This document shows positions 28,967-37,579 of a DNA stretch of 64,000 nt, one piece after another (position 1 is the stretch's first letter; each line of letters begins with the position of its first letter). The notes under the pieces were generated by a model. The model had not been told where the DNA came from. It saw nothing but the letters and a program-made list of their open reading frames with translations, and made no database searches. The DNA lies in assembly GCF_004114975.1 (NCBI RefSeq), contig NZ_CP030051.1, positions 1,550,001 to 1,614,000 on the forward strand. The letters are read 5' to 3'. This DNA is from Bradyrhizobium guangdongense. GTDB lineage: Bacteria > Pseudomonadota > Alphaproteobacteria > Rhizobiales > Xanthobacteraceae. The translations under genes and the position numbers were made by a program.

Positions 28967-30367
28967 ATGAGCGCTAATCTCTCTGCATTCTTGTATCTCG
29001 TGGCGGGGGTGCTGTTCATCCTGTCGCTGCGCGGACTCTCGAGCCCGGCGTCGTCGCGCCAGGGCAATCTGCTCGGCATGATCGGCATGGCGATTGCCGT
29101 CGCCACCACGCTGGCCAACCATCCGCCTGCGGACGGTCTCGCCTGGGTGCTGGTGATTGTCGGCATCGCCATTGGCGCTGCGATCGGTGCGGTCATCGCC
29201 CGCCGCGTGCCGATGACCTCGATGCCGGAACTCGTCGCCGCCTTCCACTCGCTGGTCGGCATGGCCGCGGTGCTCGTTGCGGCGGGCGCATTCTACGCGC
29301 CCGAAGCCTTCGACATTGGCACTCCAGGCAACATCCACACCCAGAGCCTGGTCGAAATGTCGCTCGGCGTCGCCATCGGCGCGCTGACCTTCACCGGCTC
29401 GGTGATCGCGTTCCTGAAACTCTCCGCACGCATGAGCGGTGCTCCGATCATCTTGCCGGCTCGCCACGTGATCAACGTCGTGCTCGCGGTGGCGCTGGTC
29501 GCCTGTATCGTCGGCCTCGTCATCACCGGCAGCCCGGTGTTCTTCTGGCTCAACGTCATCCTGGCGCTGGCCCTCGGCGTGCTCATGATCATCCCGATCG
29601 GCGGCGCCGACATGCCGGTCGTGATCTCGATGCTGAACTCCTATTCGGGGTGGGCTGCGGCCGGCATCGGCTTCACGCTCGGCAACTCGGCGCTGATCAT
29701 CACCGGCGCGCTGGTCGGCTCGTCGGGCGCGATCCTGTCCTACATCATGTGCCACGCGATGAACCGGTCCTTCATCTCGGTCATCCTCGGCGGCTTCGGC
29801 GGCGAGACCGCGGCGGCCGGCGGCGGAGCAGGTGGCGAGCAGAAGCCCGCCAAGCTCGGCTCGGCGGACGATGCCGCCTTCATCATGAAGAACGCCTCCA
29901 AGGTCATCATCGTGCCCGGCTACGGTATGGCGGTGGCGCAGGCCCAGCACGCGTTGCGCGAGATGGCCGACATGCTGAAGAAGGAAGGCGTCGAGGTGAA
30001 GTACGCCATTCACCCGGTCGCGGGCCGCATGCCCGGCCACATGAACGTGCTGCTCGCCGAAGCCAACGTGCCCTATGACGAGGTGTTCGAGCTCGAGGAC
30101 ATCAATTCCGAGTTCGCCCAGGCCGACATCGCCTTCGTGATCGGCGCCAACGACGTCACCAACCCGGCCGCCGAAGAGGACAAGACCTCGCCGATTTACG
30201 GCATGCCCGTCCTCCAGGTCTGGAAGGCCGGCACGGTGATGTTCATCAAGCGGTCGCTGGCGTCGGGTTACGCGGGCATCGACAACCCGCTGTTCTACCG
30301 CGACAACACCATGATGCTGCTCGGCGACGCCAAGAAGGTCACCGAGAACATCGTCAAGGCGATGTAG
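28967..30367 (+). CDS. pntB: NAD(P) transhydrogenase subunit beta
   Basis: This is a 466-residue subunit. The first 270 residues are membrane helices of domain II (RVPMTSMPELVAAFHSLVGMAAV, including the conserved His thought to take part in proton movement). The last 180 residues are the NADP(H)-binding domain III with PGYGMAVAQAQHALREM, HPVAGRMPGHMNVLLAEA and IGANDVTNPAA. A Gly/Ala-rich linker (AAAGGGAGGEQKPA) joins the two. The length is standard. A stem-loop follows the stop. Confidence 0.97.
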   Translation: MSANLSAFLYLVAGVLFILSLRGLSSPASSRQGNLLGMIGMAIAVATTLANHPPADGLAWVLVIVGIAIGAAIGAVIARRVPMTSMPELVAAFHSLVGMAAVLVAAGAFYAPEAFDIGTPGNIHTQSLVEMSLGVAIGALTFTGSVIAFLKLSARMSGAPIILPARHVINVVLAVALVACIVGLVITGSPVFFWLNVILALALGVLMIIPIGGADMPVVISMLNSYSGWAAAGIGFTLGNSALIITGALVGSSGAILSYIMCHAMNRSFISVILGGFGGETAAAGGGAGGEQKPAKLGSADDAAFIMKNASKVIIVPGYGMAVAQAQHALREMADMLKKEGVEVKYAIHPVAGRMPGHMNVLLAEANVPYDEVFELEDINSEFAQADIAFVIGANDVTNPAAEEDKTSPIYGMPVLQVWKAGTVMFIKRSLASGYAGIDNPLFYRDNTMMLLGDAKKVTENIVKAM

Positions 30368-30386
30368 CGCGAGCCGCGCGCCGCTT

Positions 30387-30411
30387 GCACGTCGCCGCTG
30401 AGGCGGCGTGC
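30387..30411 (+). other. hairpin downstream of pntB
   Basis: The stem is GCACGTCGCC / GGCGGCGTGC with one G-U pair and loop GCTGA. There is no T-run after it, so it may stabilise the 3' end of the pnt message or attenuate read-through into the hydrolase gene rather than act as a complete terminator. Confidence 0.45.
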
Positions 30412-30431
30412 GCCTGCCGCGGAGGCCCGCG

Positions 30432-31232
30432 ATGACAATCCTCAAATGGATCGCCATCATCCTCGCAGCCGGCTATTGCGCCGGGCTCGTCCTGCTGTTC
30501 GCAAAGCAGCGCAGCCTGCTGTTTCCGATCCCGACCACCGAGCGCACCGCGCCTGCCGCCGCAGGATTTCCGCAGGCCGAAGAGCAGGTCCTGACCACCT
30601 CCGATGGCGAGAGGGTCATCGTCTGGCATGTGCCGCCCAAGCCCGGCCATGCCGTGGTGCTGTACTTCCACGGCAACGGGGATTTTCTCGCGGGACTTGC
30701 CGGGCGTTTCAAGGCGATCACTGCCGACGGCACCGGCCTCGTGGCGCTGTCCTATCGCGGTTACGCGGGCTCCAGTGGCGCGCCGAGCGAAGACGGCCTG
30801 CTGCGTGACGGGGCGGCCGCGTATTCATTCGCGGCGGCGCGCTATGACCCCCAGCGCATCGTCGTGTGGGGATTTTCGCTCGGGACCGGCGTTGCCGTTG
30901 CCGTCGCGTCGGAGCATCCGATCGGCAAGCTGATCCTCGAGGCGCCCTACACGTCGATTGCGGACGTCGCGGCCGCGCATTTCCGCTTCGTTCCGGTCCG
31001 CTTCCTGATCCGCGATCCGCTCCACTCGGACCGGCGCATCGCGCGTGTCGCAGTGCCGCTCCTGATCGTGCATGGCGCGCAGGATCAGACCATCCCGATC
31101 GCATCAGGCGAGAAGCTGTTCGCGCTGGCGCACGAGCCGAAGCAGTTCGTTCGCATTCCTGCGGGCGGGCATGACGATCTCGGCAATTTCGGCATGGTCG
31201 AGATCGCGCGAGGTTTCATCAACGGACCCTGA
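30432..31232 (+). CDS. membrane-anchored alpha/beta hydrolase
   Basis: This 266-residue protein has one N-terminal membrane helix (ILKWIAIILAAGYCAGLVLLF) followed by an alpha/beta-hydrolase fold of the BEM46/YfhR type. The oxyanion region YFHGNGD, nucleophile elbow WGFSLGTG (Ser in GxSxG), acid region HGAQDQTIPI and catalytic His in AGGHDDLG are all present. The substrate is unknown; small esters or lipids are plausible. The ATG at 30432 follows GGAGG. It is 64 bases after pntB and 60 bases before the antiporter gene, so it may be cotranscribed with either. Confidence 0.88.
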   Translation: MTILKWIAIILAAGYCAGLVLLFAKQRSLLFPIPTTERTAPAAAGFPQAEEQVLTTSDGERVIVWHVPPKPGHAVVLYFHGNGDFLAGLAGRFKAITADGTGLVALSYRGYAGSSGAPSEDGLLRDGAAAYSFAAARYDPQRIVVWGFSLGTGVAVAVASEHPIGKLILEAPYTSIADVAAAHFRFVPVRFLIRDPLHSDRRIARVAVPLLIVHGAQDQTIPIASGEKLFALAHEPKQFVRIPAGGHDDLGNFGMVEIARGFINGP

Positions 31233-31292
31233 GGGCTGACGGGCGCGATCTTCTCGCGCATAATCGGTCCGTCGAATGAGGGAATCGCCTGC

Positions 31293-32390
31293 ATGAGTGC
31301 GCACGGACCGATGCCGCGGTCGTCCTGGATCTTTCCTGCCCTGGCGGTGCTGCTGTTCCTGATCGTCGCGGTGAGCGGCTACAGCTTCACCCTGTCGGCC
31401 GGCGGGGGCCTGTTCGCCATCGTCCTGCTGGTGATCCTGTTCGGCACCGTGTTCGCGGCCGTGCATCATTCCGAGGTGATCGCGGAGCGGATCGGCGAGC
31501 CTTTCGGCACGCTGCTGCTCACGCTCGCGGTGACCATCATCGAGGTCGCGCTGATCACCACGATCATGCTGGGCGACAAGCCCGCGCCGACGCTTGCGCG
31601 CGACACGGTCTTCGCGGTGGTGATGATCGTCTGCAACGGCCTCGTCGGCCTCTGCGTCTTCATCGGCGGACTCCGCTACCGCGAGCAGGGTTTTCAGGTC
31701 TCGGGCGCCAACGTCTATCTCAGCGTGCTGATTGCGCTCGCGACGCTGACGCTGATCATGCCCAACTACACGCTGTCGACGCCGGGGCCGGTCTATTCGA
31801 CGCTCCAGCTCGGCTTTGTCGACCTCGTGACCATCGTGCTCTATGGCGTGTTCCTCTACACCCAGATGGTCCTGCACAAGGACTATTTCGTTCATGAGCG
31901 GGCGGAGGGCGAGAGCGGCGGAATCCATCTGTCGGGCATGATGCTCGCGCTGAGCATCGCGCTGCTCCTGATCTCGCTCCTGGCCGTCGTCCTCCTCGCC
32001 AAGAAGTTCTCGCTGGTGGTGGACGCCGTCGCCGACAGGATCGGCGCCCCTCCGGCGTTCGCTGGCCTCCTGGTCGCGCTCCTGATCCTGATGCCGGAGG
32101 GCGTTTCCGCGATCACGGCGGCCCGCAAGAACGACCTCCAGAAGAGCATCAACCTGGCGCTGGGGTCCTCGCTGGCCACCATCGGCCTGACCATCCCGGC
32201 GGTCGGGCTCGCCACCTATGTGATCGACCAGCCGCTGGTGCTGGGCCTCAATCCCCAGAACACGGCGCTTCTGATCCTGACATTCTTGCTGAGCATGCTG
32301 ACCTTCGGCACGGGCAGGACGAACGTGCTGTTCGGACTGGTTCATATGGTGGTATTTGCCGTCTACACGTTCATGGTGTTCGTGCCCTGA
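31293..32390 (+). CDS. Ca2+/H+ antiporter, CaxA/ChaA family (y4hA-like)
   Basis: This 365-residue inner-membrane exchanger has about eleven helices. Two symmetric acidic motifs of the CaCA superfamily are visible: GEPFGTLLLTLAVTIIEVALI in the first half and LILMPEGVSAITAARKNDLQKSINLALGSSLATIGLT in the second. A central loop (VHKDYFVHERAEGE) separates the halves. The family moves Ca2+ or Na+/K+ out in exchange for protons. It resembles the rhizobial protein called ionic transporter y4hA. No partner gene is evident. Confidence 0.9.
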   Translation: MSAHGPMPRSSWIFPALAVLLFLIVAVSGYSFTLSAGGGLFAIVLLVILFGTVFAAVHHSEVIAERIGEPFGTLLLTLAVTIIEVALITTIMLGDKPAPTLARDTVFAVVMIVCNGLVGLCVFIGGLRYREQGFQVSGANVYLSVLIALATLTLIMPNYTLSTPGPVYSTLQLGFVDLVTIVLYGVFLYTQMVLHKDYFVHERAEGESGGIHLSGMMLALSIALLLISLLAVVLLAKKFSLVVDAVADRIGAPPAFAGLLVALLILMPEGVSAITAARKNDLQKSINLALGSSLATIGLTIPAVGLATYVIDQPLVLGLNPQNTALLILTFLLSMLTFGTGRTNVLFGLVHMVVFAVYTFMVFVP

Positions 32391-32415
32391 ACCGCTTCCC
32401 CGAACGAGGTTCCAG

Positions 32416-32705
32416 ATGCTTGCCGCCAGGTCCGAAGTCCAGGTCGATAACGAAGAGGTCCGGGTGACCGAATGGCGGCTCGCCCCCGGCAGCGCGACCG
32501 GACATCACATCACACCCACGGGATGGACTACGTGATCGTTCCCGTCGTGGCCGGCGAAATGACCATCGTGGCGCCGGGCGGCGAGCGTTCCAAGGCGCAG
32601 CTTGCGGCCGGAAAATCCTACTTCCGCAAGGCCGGTGTCCAACACGACGTACTTAACGAAACCTCAACCGAGATCGTGTTCCTTGAGATTGAGCTGAAGC
32701 CGTAA
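32416..32705 (+). pseudogene. small cupin-domain protein gene, frameshifted
   Basis: The frame opened at the ATG at 32416 (MLAARSEVQVDNEEVRVTEW) runs into a stop after about 39 codons. The rest of a normal small cupin, MDYVIVPVVAGEMTIVAPGG to the stop at 32705, lies in another frame. The break coincides with a tandem ATCAC ATCAC at 32504-32513. Deleting one copy restores a single 94-residue frame and the cupin metal motif GHHTHGMDY. The gene is therefore intact apart from a 5-bp duplication. A start downstream of the break could still give a partial protein of about 60 residues lacking the first strands. A sequencing error is the alternative. Confidence 0.82.
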
Positions 32706-32798
32706 GGCACGCGTAGACTTTGCCATCGATCCGTCGCAGTTGATCCCTTACAATGCCCCAAAGTTCCCGCATCAGATCGCGCGGGGAGTGGCCGAGAA

Positions 32799-33728
32799 AT
32801 GCTGAAATACCTCGCTAAAATCTCGATGGATATTTTCCCCTCGGTGCTCGCGACGATCATCGGGGCCTACATCGTTAATCACTACATTAACGCCAAGCCG
32901 GCGGCAGATACGCCAGCCGCGGTGGTGACCCCTGCCGATGCCGCCAAGAACGGCAAGCCCGCCGACGTCGCCAACCTCCCGGGCCCCGGCGTCAAGGCCA
33001 AGGGCGTCTCCGAGAAGAGCATTTCCGAGAAGAACGCGTCCGACAAGCCCGCGGCTGAGAAGCCTGCCGAGACCAAAGCTGCCGACGTGACGCCCGGCGA
33101 GACCGCTTCGCACGGCCGTACCCCGGCCCACGAGAAGTCGGTTGCCAAGTCTACCCCGGCGGCGCCTGCTGCCGCGCCGGTGGTTGAGGCCAATTCGGCG
33201 CCGGCGGCCGCATCTCCGGCCGCGACCCCTGACGCCAACGATCTCGCGCGGGCTGCCATCGAGCGCCTGCGGAAGTCGCCGGAGGGCAAGGCCGCTGAAA
33301 AGGCGGCCGAGGCCAGACCTTCCGAAATCAGGCCGGCCGAGGCCAAGGCCGCCGAGCGGACGCCGGAGCCTGCGGTGCAGGAAGCGTCCCGGACGCCTGA
33401 GGCCCCTCGCGTCGTGACTGCGCTGCCGTCGACGGTGCGTCCGTTGCCGCCGCCGATCAACGTGTCCACGCCAGCGCCCGAGGCCTATGGCAATGGTGGC
33501 CCGTCGCAGGCGAATCCGCCTTACACGGCATCGGTCGGCAACGACGATCCGAATCGGTTGACGCCGCCGGCCGATATTCCGGTGCCGATGATCGCTCCGC
33601 CGCTCGACCTCCGCGCCGATGCCGGCGCGACCGCGCCACGCCCCAAGACCAATGTTGCCGACGAGATGCTGTCGGGCATGAAGTCGATGTTCCATGCGGT
33701 TCTGCCGAAGGGCGCCACCCCCGATTAA
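32799..33728 (+). CDS. hypothetical membrane-anchored Ala/Pro/Lys-rich protein
   Basis: This 309-residue protein has one N-terminal membrane segment (MDIFPSVLATIIGAYIVNHYI) and a long low-complexity body rich in Ala, Pro, Lys and Glu (AEKPAETKAADVTPGE). It carries several repeats of the form EK(S/N)xSEK near residues 65-80 and a more ordered C-terminus (NVADEMLSGMKSMFHAVLPKG). I do not recognise the family. The composition suggests a disordered periplasmic spacer, possibly a cell-wall or envelope linker. Codon bias is consistent with translation of this frame. It follows the cupin remnant by 93 bases. Confidence 0.75.
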   Translation: MLKYLAKISMDIFPSVLATIIGAYIVNHYINAKPAADTPAAVVTPADAAKNGKPADVANLPGPGVKAKGVSEKSISEKNASDKPAAEKPAETKAADVTPGETASHGRTPAHEKSVAKSTPAAPAAAPVVEANSAPAAASPAATPDANDLARAAIERLRKSPEGKAAEKAAEARPSEIRPAEAKAAERTPEPAVQEASRTPEAPRVVTALPSTVRPLPPPINVSTPAPEAYGNGGPSQANPPYTASVGNDDPNRLTPPADIPVPMIAPPLDLRADAGATAPRPKTNVADEMLSGMKSMFHAVLPKGATPD

Positions 33729-33817
33729 GGGGGTGGATGCGCTCTCCCGGCGCGCTTTCGCCCGGGGGATGCCGGTCGTGTCACGACAACGCGTCAGGTT
33801 CAACCTTAAGGAATTCG

Positions 33818-34468
33818 TCAGCCGCCGACGCGGGCAAGGCCGCTGCGGGCGGCGTCATCGCGTGGGCGCAATGCGAGGGCCTTGCCGTAGGAGGCCGCCG
33901 CCTTGGTCTTGTCGCCCAGCCGTTCATAGGCCTGTCCCCGTGTCGTCCAGACCTGAGCGTTGTGCGGATCGGCTTCGGAAGCCTCGTCGAGATCGGCCGC
34001 GGCCTCTTTGACCTTGCCAATGGCGAGATAGCTGACGGCACGGCCGAGCAGCGGTTCAGCCTTCTGCGGATTGAGGCCGCTGGCGGCACCGAAATCGGCG
34101 ATCGCGAAGTCGTGCTGGTTGTTGCCCTGGTAGAGCAGGGCGCGGCCGTAGAGCGCCTGGGCATTATAGGGATCGAGCGCGACGGCGCGATTGAACTCGT
34201 CCAGCGCGGCCTGGGTCTCGCCTGACTTCGCCAGGCCTTGCGCTTTTGCCGTGTGGGCCTGGGCCTCGGTGACGTTGGCGGCGCTGACTGCGCTATCCGG
34301 CGCAGCCGCCGCCTTGGGCGCCTCTTGCGGCTTTTCCTTCTCCGGCATCAGCGAGCCCAGATCGAAGGAGCAGCCGCACAACGCGATCCCCATCACGGCC
34401 AGCGCGAGCGGCTGACGCCAGATCCGGCGCCACCGCACCAAGCCGGGCTCGGGGAAAGGGGAGGTCAT
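33818..34468 (-). CDS. tetratricopeptide-repeat lipoprotein
   Basis: This 216-residue predicted lipoprotein has a leader (RQPLALAVMGIALCGC) with a lipobox-like LCGC whose last Cys would be lipidated. About three to four TPR units follow: AQAHTAKAQGLAKSGETQAALDEFNRAVALDPYNAQALYGRALLY, AIADFGAASGLNPQKAEPLLGRAVSYLAIG and AQVWTTRGQAYERLGDKTKAAASYGKALALRP. TPRs mediate protein contacts; members of this kind are often envelope scaffold factors. The gene converges with the 32799-33728 gene and is upstream of and on the same strand as nothing obvious. The partner is unknown. Confidence 0.88.
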   Translation of the reverse strand: MTSPFPEPGLVRWRRIWRQPLALAVMGIALCGCSFDLGSLMPEKEKPQEAPKAAAAPDSAVSAANVTEAQAHTAKAQGLAKSGETQAALDEFNRAVALDPYNAQALYGRALLYQGNNQHDFAIADFGAASGLNPQKAEPLLGRAVSYLAIGKVKEAAADLDEASEADPHNAQVWTTRGQAYERLGDKTKAAASYGKALALRPRDDAARSGLARVGG

Positions 34469-34530
34469 CTACGGTTCGCTCGTGCCGCATCTGTAGTGCC
34501 CCGTCCCAGAAAGGCACCGCTCACAAAATA

Positions 34531-34557
34531 ATAACGCGGGCCAGGAGCCCGCGTTAT
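34531..34557 (-). terminator. intrinsic terminator of rpsU
   Basis: The perfect 11-bp stem ATAACGCGGGC / GCCCGCGTTAT has a 5-base loop. On the minus strand it is followed by TTTTGTGAGC. It lies 31 bases after the rpsU stop and is the strongest terminator-like hairpin in the window. Confidence 0.88.
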
Positions 34558-34588
34558 CGAAAAACTCAGTCCTGCACTGTCGGCAAGA

Positions 34589-34885
34589 TCAGCGCGGTCC
34601 GCGCGGACCAGCACCCGGGCCGCCGCGGCCGCCACGCTCGCCACCGGGGCCAGCGCCGAACACCGGCTTCGGCTTCATCGGCAGCAGGCCTTCGCGCTGC
34701 AGCTTCTTGCGGGCCAGCTTGCGCGCGCGGCGCACGGCTTCGGCCTTTTCGCGGGCCTTCTTCTCGGAGGGCTTCTCGTAGTGACCGCGGAGCTTCATCT
34801 CGCGGAAAATGCCCTCGCGCTGCATCTTCTTCTTCAGCGCCTTGAGGGCTTGGTCGACATTGTTATCGCGAACGAGAACCTGCAC
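34589..34885 (-). CDS. rpsU: 30S ribosomal protein bS21
   Basis: Ribosomal protein bS21 sits near the anti-Shine-Dalgarno region of the small subunit and helps initiation. The N-terminal 70 residues are canonical ([55 protein letters not shown]). The C-terminal 28 residues are an extension of Gly, Arg and Pro with RGG-like units ([16 protein letters not shown]). The start is GTG, with AGAGGA about seven bases upstream. It is monocistronic and followed by a strong terminator. The extension makes it 98 residues against about 70 in E. coli. Confidence 0.95.
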   Translation of the reverse strand: MQVLVRDNNVDQALKALKKKMQREGIFREMKLRGHYEKPSEKKAREKAEAVRRARKLARKKLQREGLLPMKPKPVFGAGPGGERGGRGGPGAGPRGPR

Positions 34886-35141
34886 GCGGCATCCTCTTCA
34901 GTGGATCGGATTTGAATTCTGGTAAGTCAAAGGGGATGGCAAAACGCGCAAGCCCTTAACCTGAGGGCGCGGATGTATCAGACAAAAGCTGGGATGTCCA
35001 CCTGCCAAGCGGGGTTTCGGGCCAAGTTCAGCCACTAAATGCGGCGAAAATGCCCCCTTGCGGCCCTGATTTGGGAGAATCGGCGCTAAGAAGGGCCGCA
35101 GCGGACCTTGTCCGGAATCTTGCAATCAGGGGAGACGCCTC

Positions 35142-35864
35142 ATGGACATGAAGAAATACGCGGCCGAAGCCATCGGCACGTTCTGGCTCACATTCGCAGG
35201 CTGCGGCAGCGCGGTGATTGCGGCCGGCTTTCCGCAGGTCGGGATCGGCCTGGTCGGCGTGTCCCTGGCCTTCGGCTTGAGCGTTGTTACCATGGCCTAT
35301 GCGATCGGCCATATCTCCGGCTGCCATCTCAATCCGGCCGTCACGGTCGGCCTCGCCGCCGGTGGACGGTTTCCGGCCGGCCAGATCCTGCCTTATGTGA
35401 TCGCGCAGGTTTGCGGGGCGATCGTCGCTGCCGAACTGCTCTATGTGATTGCCAGCGGCGCCCCCGGTTTCGACATCACCAAGGGCTTTGCCTCCAACGG
35501 CTATGACGCGCATTCGCCCGGCCAGTACAGCATGATCGTCTGCTTCGTCACCGAAGTGGTGATGACGATGATGTTCCTGTTCGTCATCATGGGCGCGACC
35601 CATGGCCGCGCGCCCGCAGGCTTCGCGCCGCTCGCGATCGGACTTGCTCTGGTGATGATCCATCTCGTCAGCATCCCCGTCACCAACACGTCGGTGAATC
35701 CGGCGCGCAGCACCGGCCCTGCGCTGTTCGTCGGCGGCTGGGCGCTGTCGCAGCTCTGGCTGTTCTGGGTCGCGCCTTTGATCGGCGGCGCATTGGGCGG
35801 GGTGATTTATCGCTGGCTCAGCGAGGAGCCCGCTGGCGTCGTCGTGGGCGCGAAGATGGCTTAG
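35142..35864 (+). CDS. aqpZ: aquaporin Z
   Basis: This 240-residue water channel has six membrane helices and two NPA-type half-helices: HLNPAVTVG and [12 protein letters not shown]. The His in [19 protein letters not shown] and the Arg after the second NPA fit the narrow, water-selective filter of AqpZ rather than a glycerol channel. Two in-frame ATGs (35142 and 35148) are possible; AGGGGAG lies before the first. The gene is alone on this strand and converges with purK. Confidence 0.94.
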   Translation: MDMKKYAAEAIGTFWLTFAGCGSAVIAAGFPQVGIGLVGVSLAFGLSVVTMAYAIGHISGCHLNPAVTVGLAAGGRFPAGQILPYVIAQVCGAIVAAELLYVIASGAPGFDITKGFASNGYDAHSPGQYSMIVCFVTEVVMTMMFLFVIMGATHGRAPAGFAPLAIGLALVMIHLVSIPVTNTSVNPARSTGPALFVGGWALSQLWLFWVAPLIGGALGGVIYRWLSEEPAGVVVGAKMA

Positions 35865-35872
35865 CGGAGAAG

Positions 35873-35900
35873 GGGGATCGGAGCTCTTGCTGCGGTCCCC
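35873..35900. terminator. candidate bidirectional terminator between aqpZ and purK
   Basis: GGGGATCG (35873-35880) pairs with CGGTCCCC (35893-35900) at seven of eight positions, with a 12-base loop. It lies in the 36-base gap between two convergent genes, where a shared terminator is expected. T-runs are weak on both sides. Confidence 0.4.
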
Positions 35901-37007
35901 TTACTTGCCCTTCGAGGGGCGGACTTCGGTGACGTGGCCCATCTTGCGGCCGGGACGCGGAGCGCCCTTGCCGTAGATGTGCACGGTCGCGCCCGGCACG
36001 CTCAGCCACTTCTCGTAATCGTTGATCTCGTCGCCGATCAGATTGGTCATGGTGACGACCTCGCCGTGGCGCACAGGCTTGCCGAGCGGCCAGCCTGCGA
36101 TGGCCCGGATGTGCTGCTCGAACTGGGAGACGGACGCGCCGTCGAGCGTCCAGTGGCCGGAATTGTGCACGCGCGGGGCGATCTCGTTGACCAGCACCTT
36201 CGATCCGCCGCCATTGGCGAGCACGAACATCTCCACGCCGAGCACGCCGACATAGTCGAGCGCGGTCGCGATCTTGCCCGCGATGCTGCGCGCCTCTTCA
36301 GCCAGCGCATCGGGGATCGGCGCCGGCGCACGCGATATCTTCAGAATGTGGTCGCGATGCTCGTTCTCGGTCACGTCGAAACACTCGACTTGGCCTGATG
36401 CCGAGCGTGCGGCGATCACGGAGATCTCGCGCTCGAACGGCACGAACGCCTCCAGGATCGCCGATTTGGTGCCGAGGCTGGTCCAGACTTTCGCGATGTC
36501 GTCGCCCTCGCGAATGATGGCCTGGCCCTTGCCGTCATAACCGAAGCGGCGGGTCTTCAGCACCGCGGGAAGGCCGATTCTGGCGATCGCCTCGCGCAGC
36601 GAGGAAACGGAAGTGACGTCGGCATAGCCTGCAGTACCGATGCTGAGCCGCGTCACGAAATCCTTTTCGGCGAGGCGGTCCTGGGTGGTCTCGAGGATCT
36701 TGCGGTTGGGCAGCACCGGGCGGCGCGCGTCCAGCACCATGGCGGCTGCGGCCGGCACGTTCTCGAATTCGTAGGTGATGACGTCGACGTCGTGAGCGAA
36801 CAGCTCGAGCGCCTCGACGTCGGCATATTCGGCGCAGGTCGCGTTCAGCACGACGTCGAACGCCGGCGAGTCCGGATCGGGTGAGAATACCTGGCAGCGC
36901 AGGCCGAGCCGTGCTGCGGCCATGGCCAGCATCCGACCGAGTTGTCCGCCGCCGAGGATCCCGATGGTGTCGCCGGGCTTCAGCTTCACCTGCTTTGCGT
37001 CAGTCAC
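35901..37007 (-). CDS. purK: 5-(carboxyamino)imidazole ribonucleotide synthase
   Basis: PurK carboxylates AIR to N5-CAIR with ATP and bicarbonate in purine synthesis. The 368-residue ATP-grasp protein starts at [20 protein letters not shown] and contains [34 protein letters not shown] and the metal-binding [26 protein letters not shown]. The start codon is GTG and overlaps the purE stop (GTGA), so it is translationally coupled to purE. The C-terminus is the short domain [17 protein letters not shown]. Confidence 0.96.
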   Translation of the reverse strand: MTDAKQVKLKPGDTIGILGGGQLGRMLAMAAARLGLRCQVFSPDPDSPAFDVVLNATCAEYADVEALELFAHDVDVITYEFENVPAAAAMVLDARRPVLPNRKILETTQDRLAEKDFVTRLSIGTAGYADVTSVSSLREAIARIGLPAVLKTRRFGYDGKGQAIIREGDDIAKVWTSLGTKSAILEAFVPFEREISVIAARSASGQVECFDVTENEHRDHILKISRAPAPIPDALAEEARSIAGKIATALDYVGVLGVEMFVLANGGGSKVLVNEIAPRVHNSGHWTLDGASVSQFEQHIRAIAGWPLGKPVRHGEVVTMTNLIGDEINDYEKWLSVPGATVHIYGKGAPRPGRKMGHVTEVRPSKGK

Positions 37008-37492
37008 GCCTTGTCCTCCGGGCGCTCGGCAACCGCCTCGGTCTGGGCCTTGCGCCAGGCGGCGAGACGGTCCGACAGATCAGGATCGGACAGCGCCAGC
37101 ACCGATGCCGCGAGCAGCGCCGCGTTGATGGCGCCGGCCTTACCGATCGCGAGGGTGCCGACCGGAATGCCGGCGGGCATCTGAACGATCGAATAGAGCG
37201 AATCGATCCCCTTCAGCGTCCTGGACTCGACCGGTACGCCGAACACCGGCAGTTCCGTCAGCGCCGCGGCCATGCCGGGCAGATGCGCAGCCCCTCCGGC
37301 GCCGGCGATGATGACCTTGAAGCCGGCAGCCTTGGCGCCCTTGGCGAAGGTAAACAGGCGCTCCGGGGTGCGGTGTGCCGAAACGACGCGGGAGTCGGAG
37401 GCGACGCCGAGCGCTGCAAGCGTATCGGCAGCGTGCCGCATCGTCTCCCAGTCCGACTGGCTTCCCATGATGATGGCGATCGGCGCGGTCAT
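37004..37492 (-). CDS. purE: N5-carboxyaminoimidazole ribonucleotide mutase
   Basis: PurE converts N5-CAIR to CAIR, the step after PurK. The 162-residue protein has the class I pattern: [29 protein letters not shown] (catalytic His), [16 protein letters not shown] and the [28 protein letters not shown] segment. It is first in the purEK operon and divergent from the GGDEF gene 87 bases away. Confidence 0.97.
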   Translation of the reverse strand: MTAPIAIIMGSQSDWETMRHAADTLAALGVASDSRVVSAHRTPERLFTFAKGAKAAGFKVIIAGAGGAAHLPGMAAALTELPVFGVPVESRTLKGIDSLYSIVQMPAGIPVGTLAIGKAGAINAALLAASVLALSDPDLSDRLAAWRKAQTEAVAERPEDKA

Positions 37493-37579
37493 GACGTCAA
37501 TTGTGCTCGGAAAACAGAAGGATAGGCCAGATTAACGGTTCCGGCCGGCGGCTCGCAAGGCGGTGGCAAGGAGAAGGGA

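Noticed and set aside
27320..30460. A 1046-codon open frame on the minus strand opposite pntA-pntA2-pntB
   Set aside because: It is antisense to three well-supported genes, is very rich in Arg, His and Asp without domains, and such frames are common opposite high-GC coding sequence.
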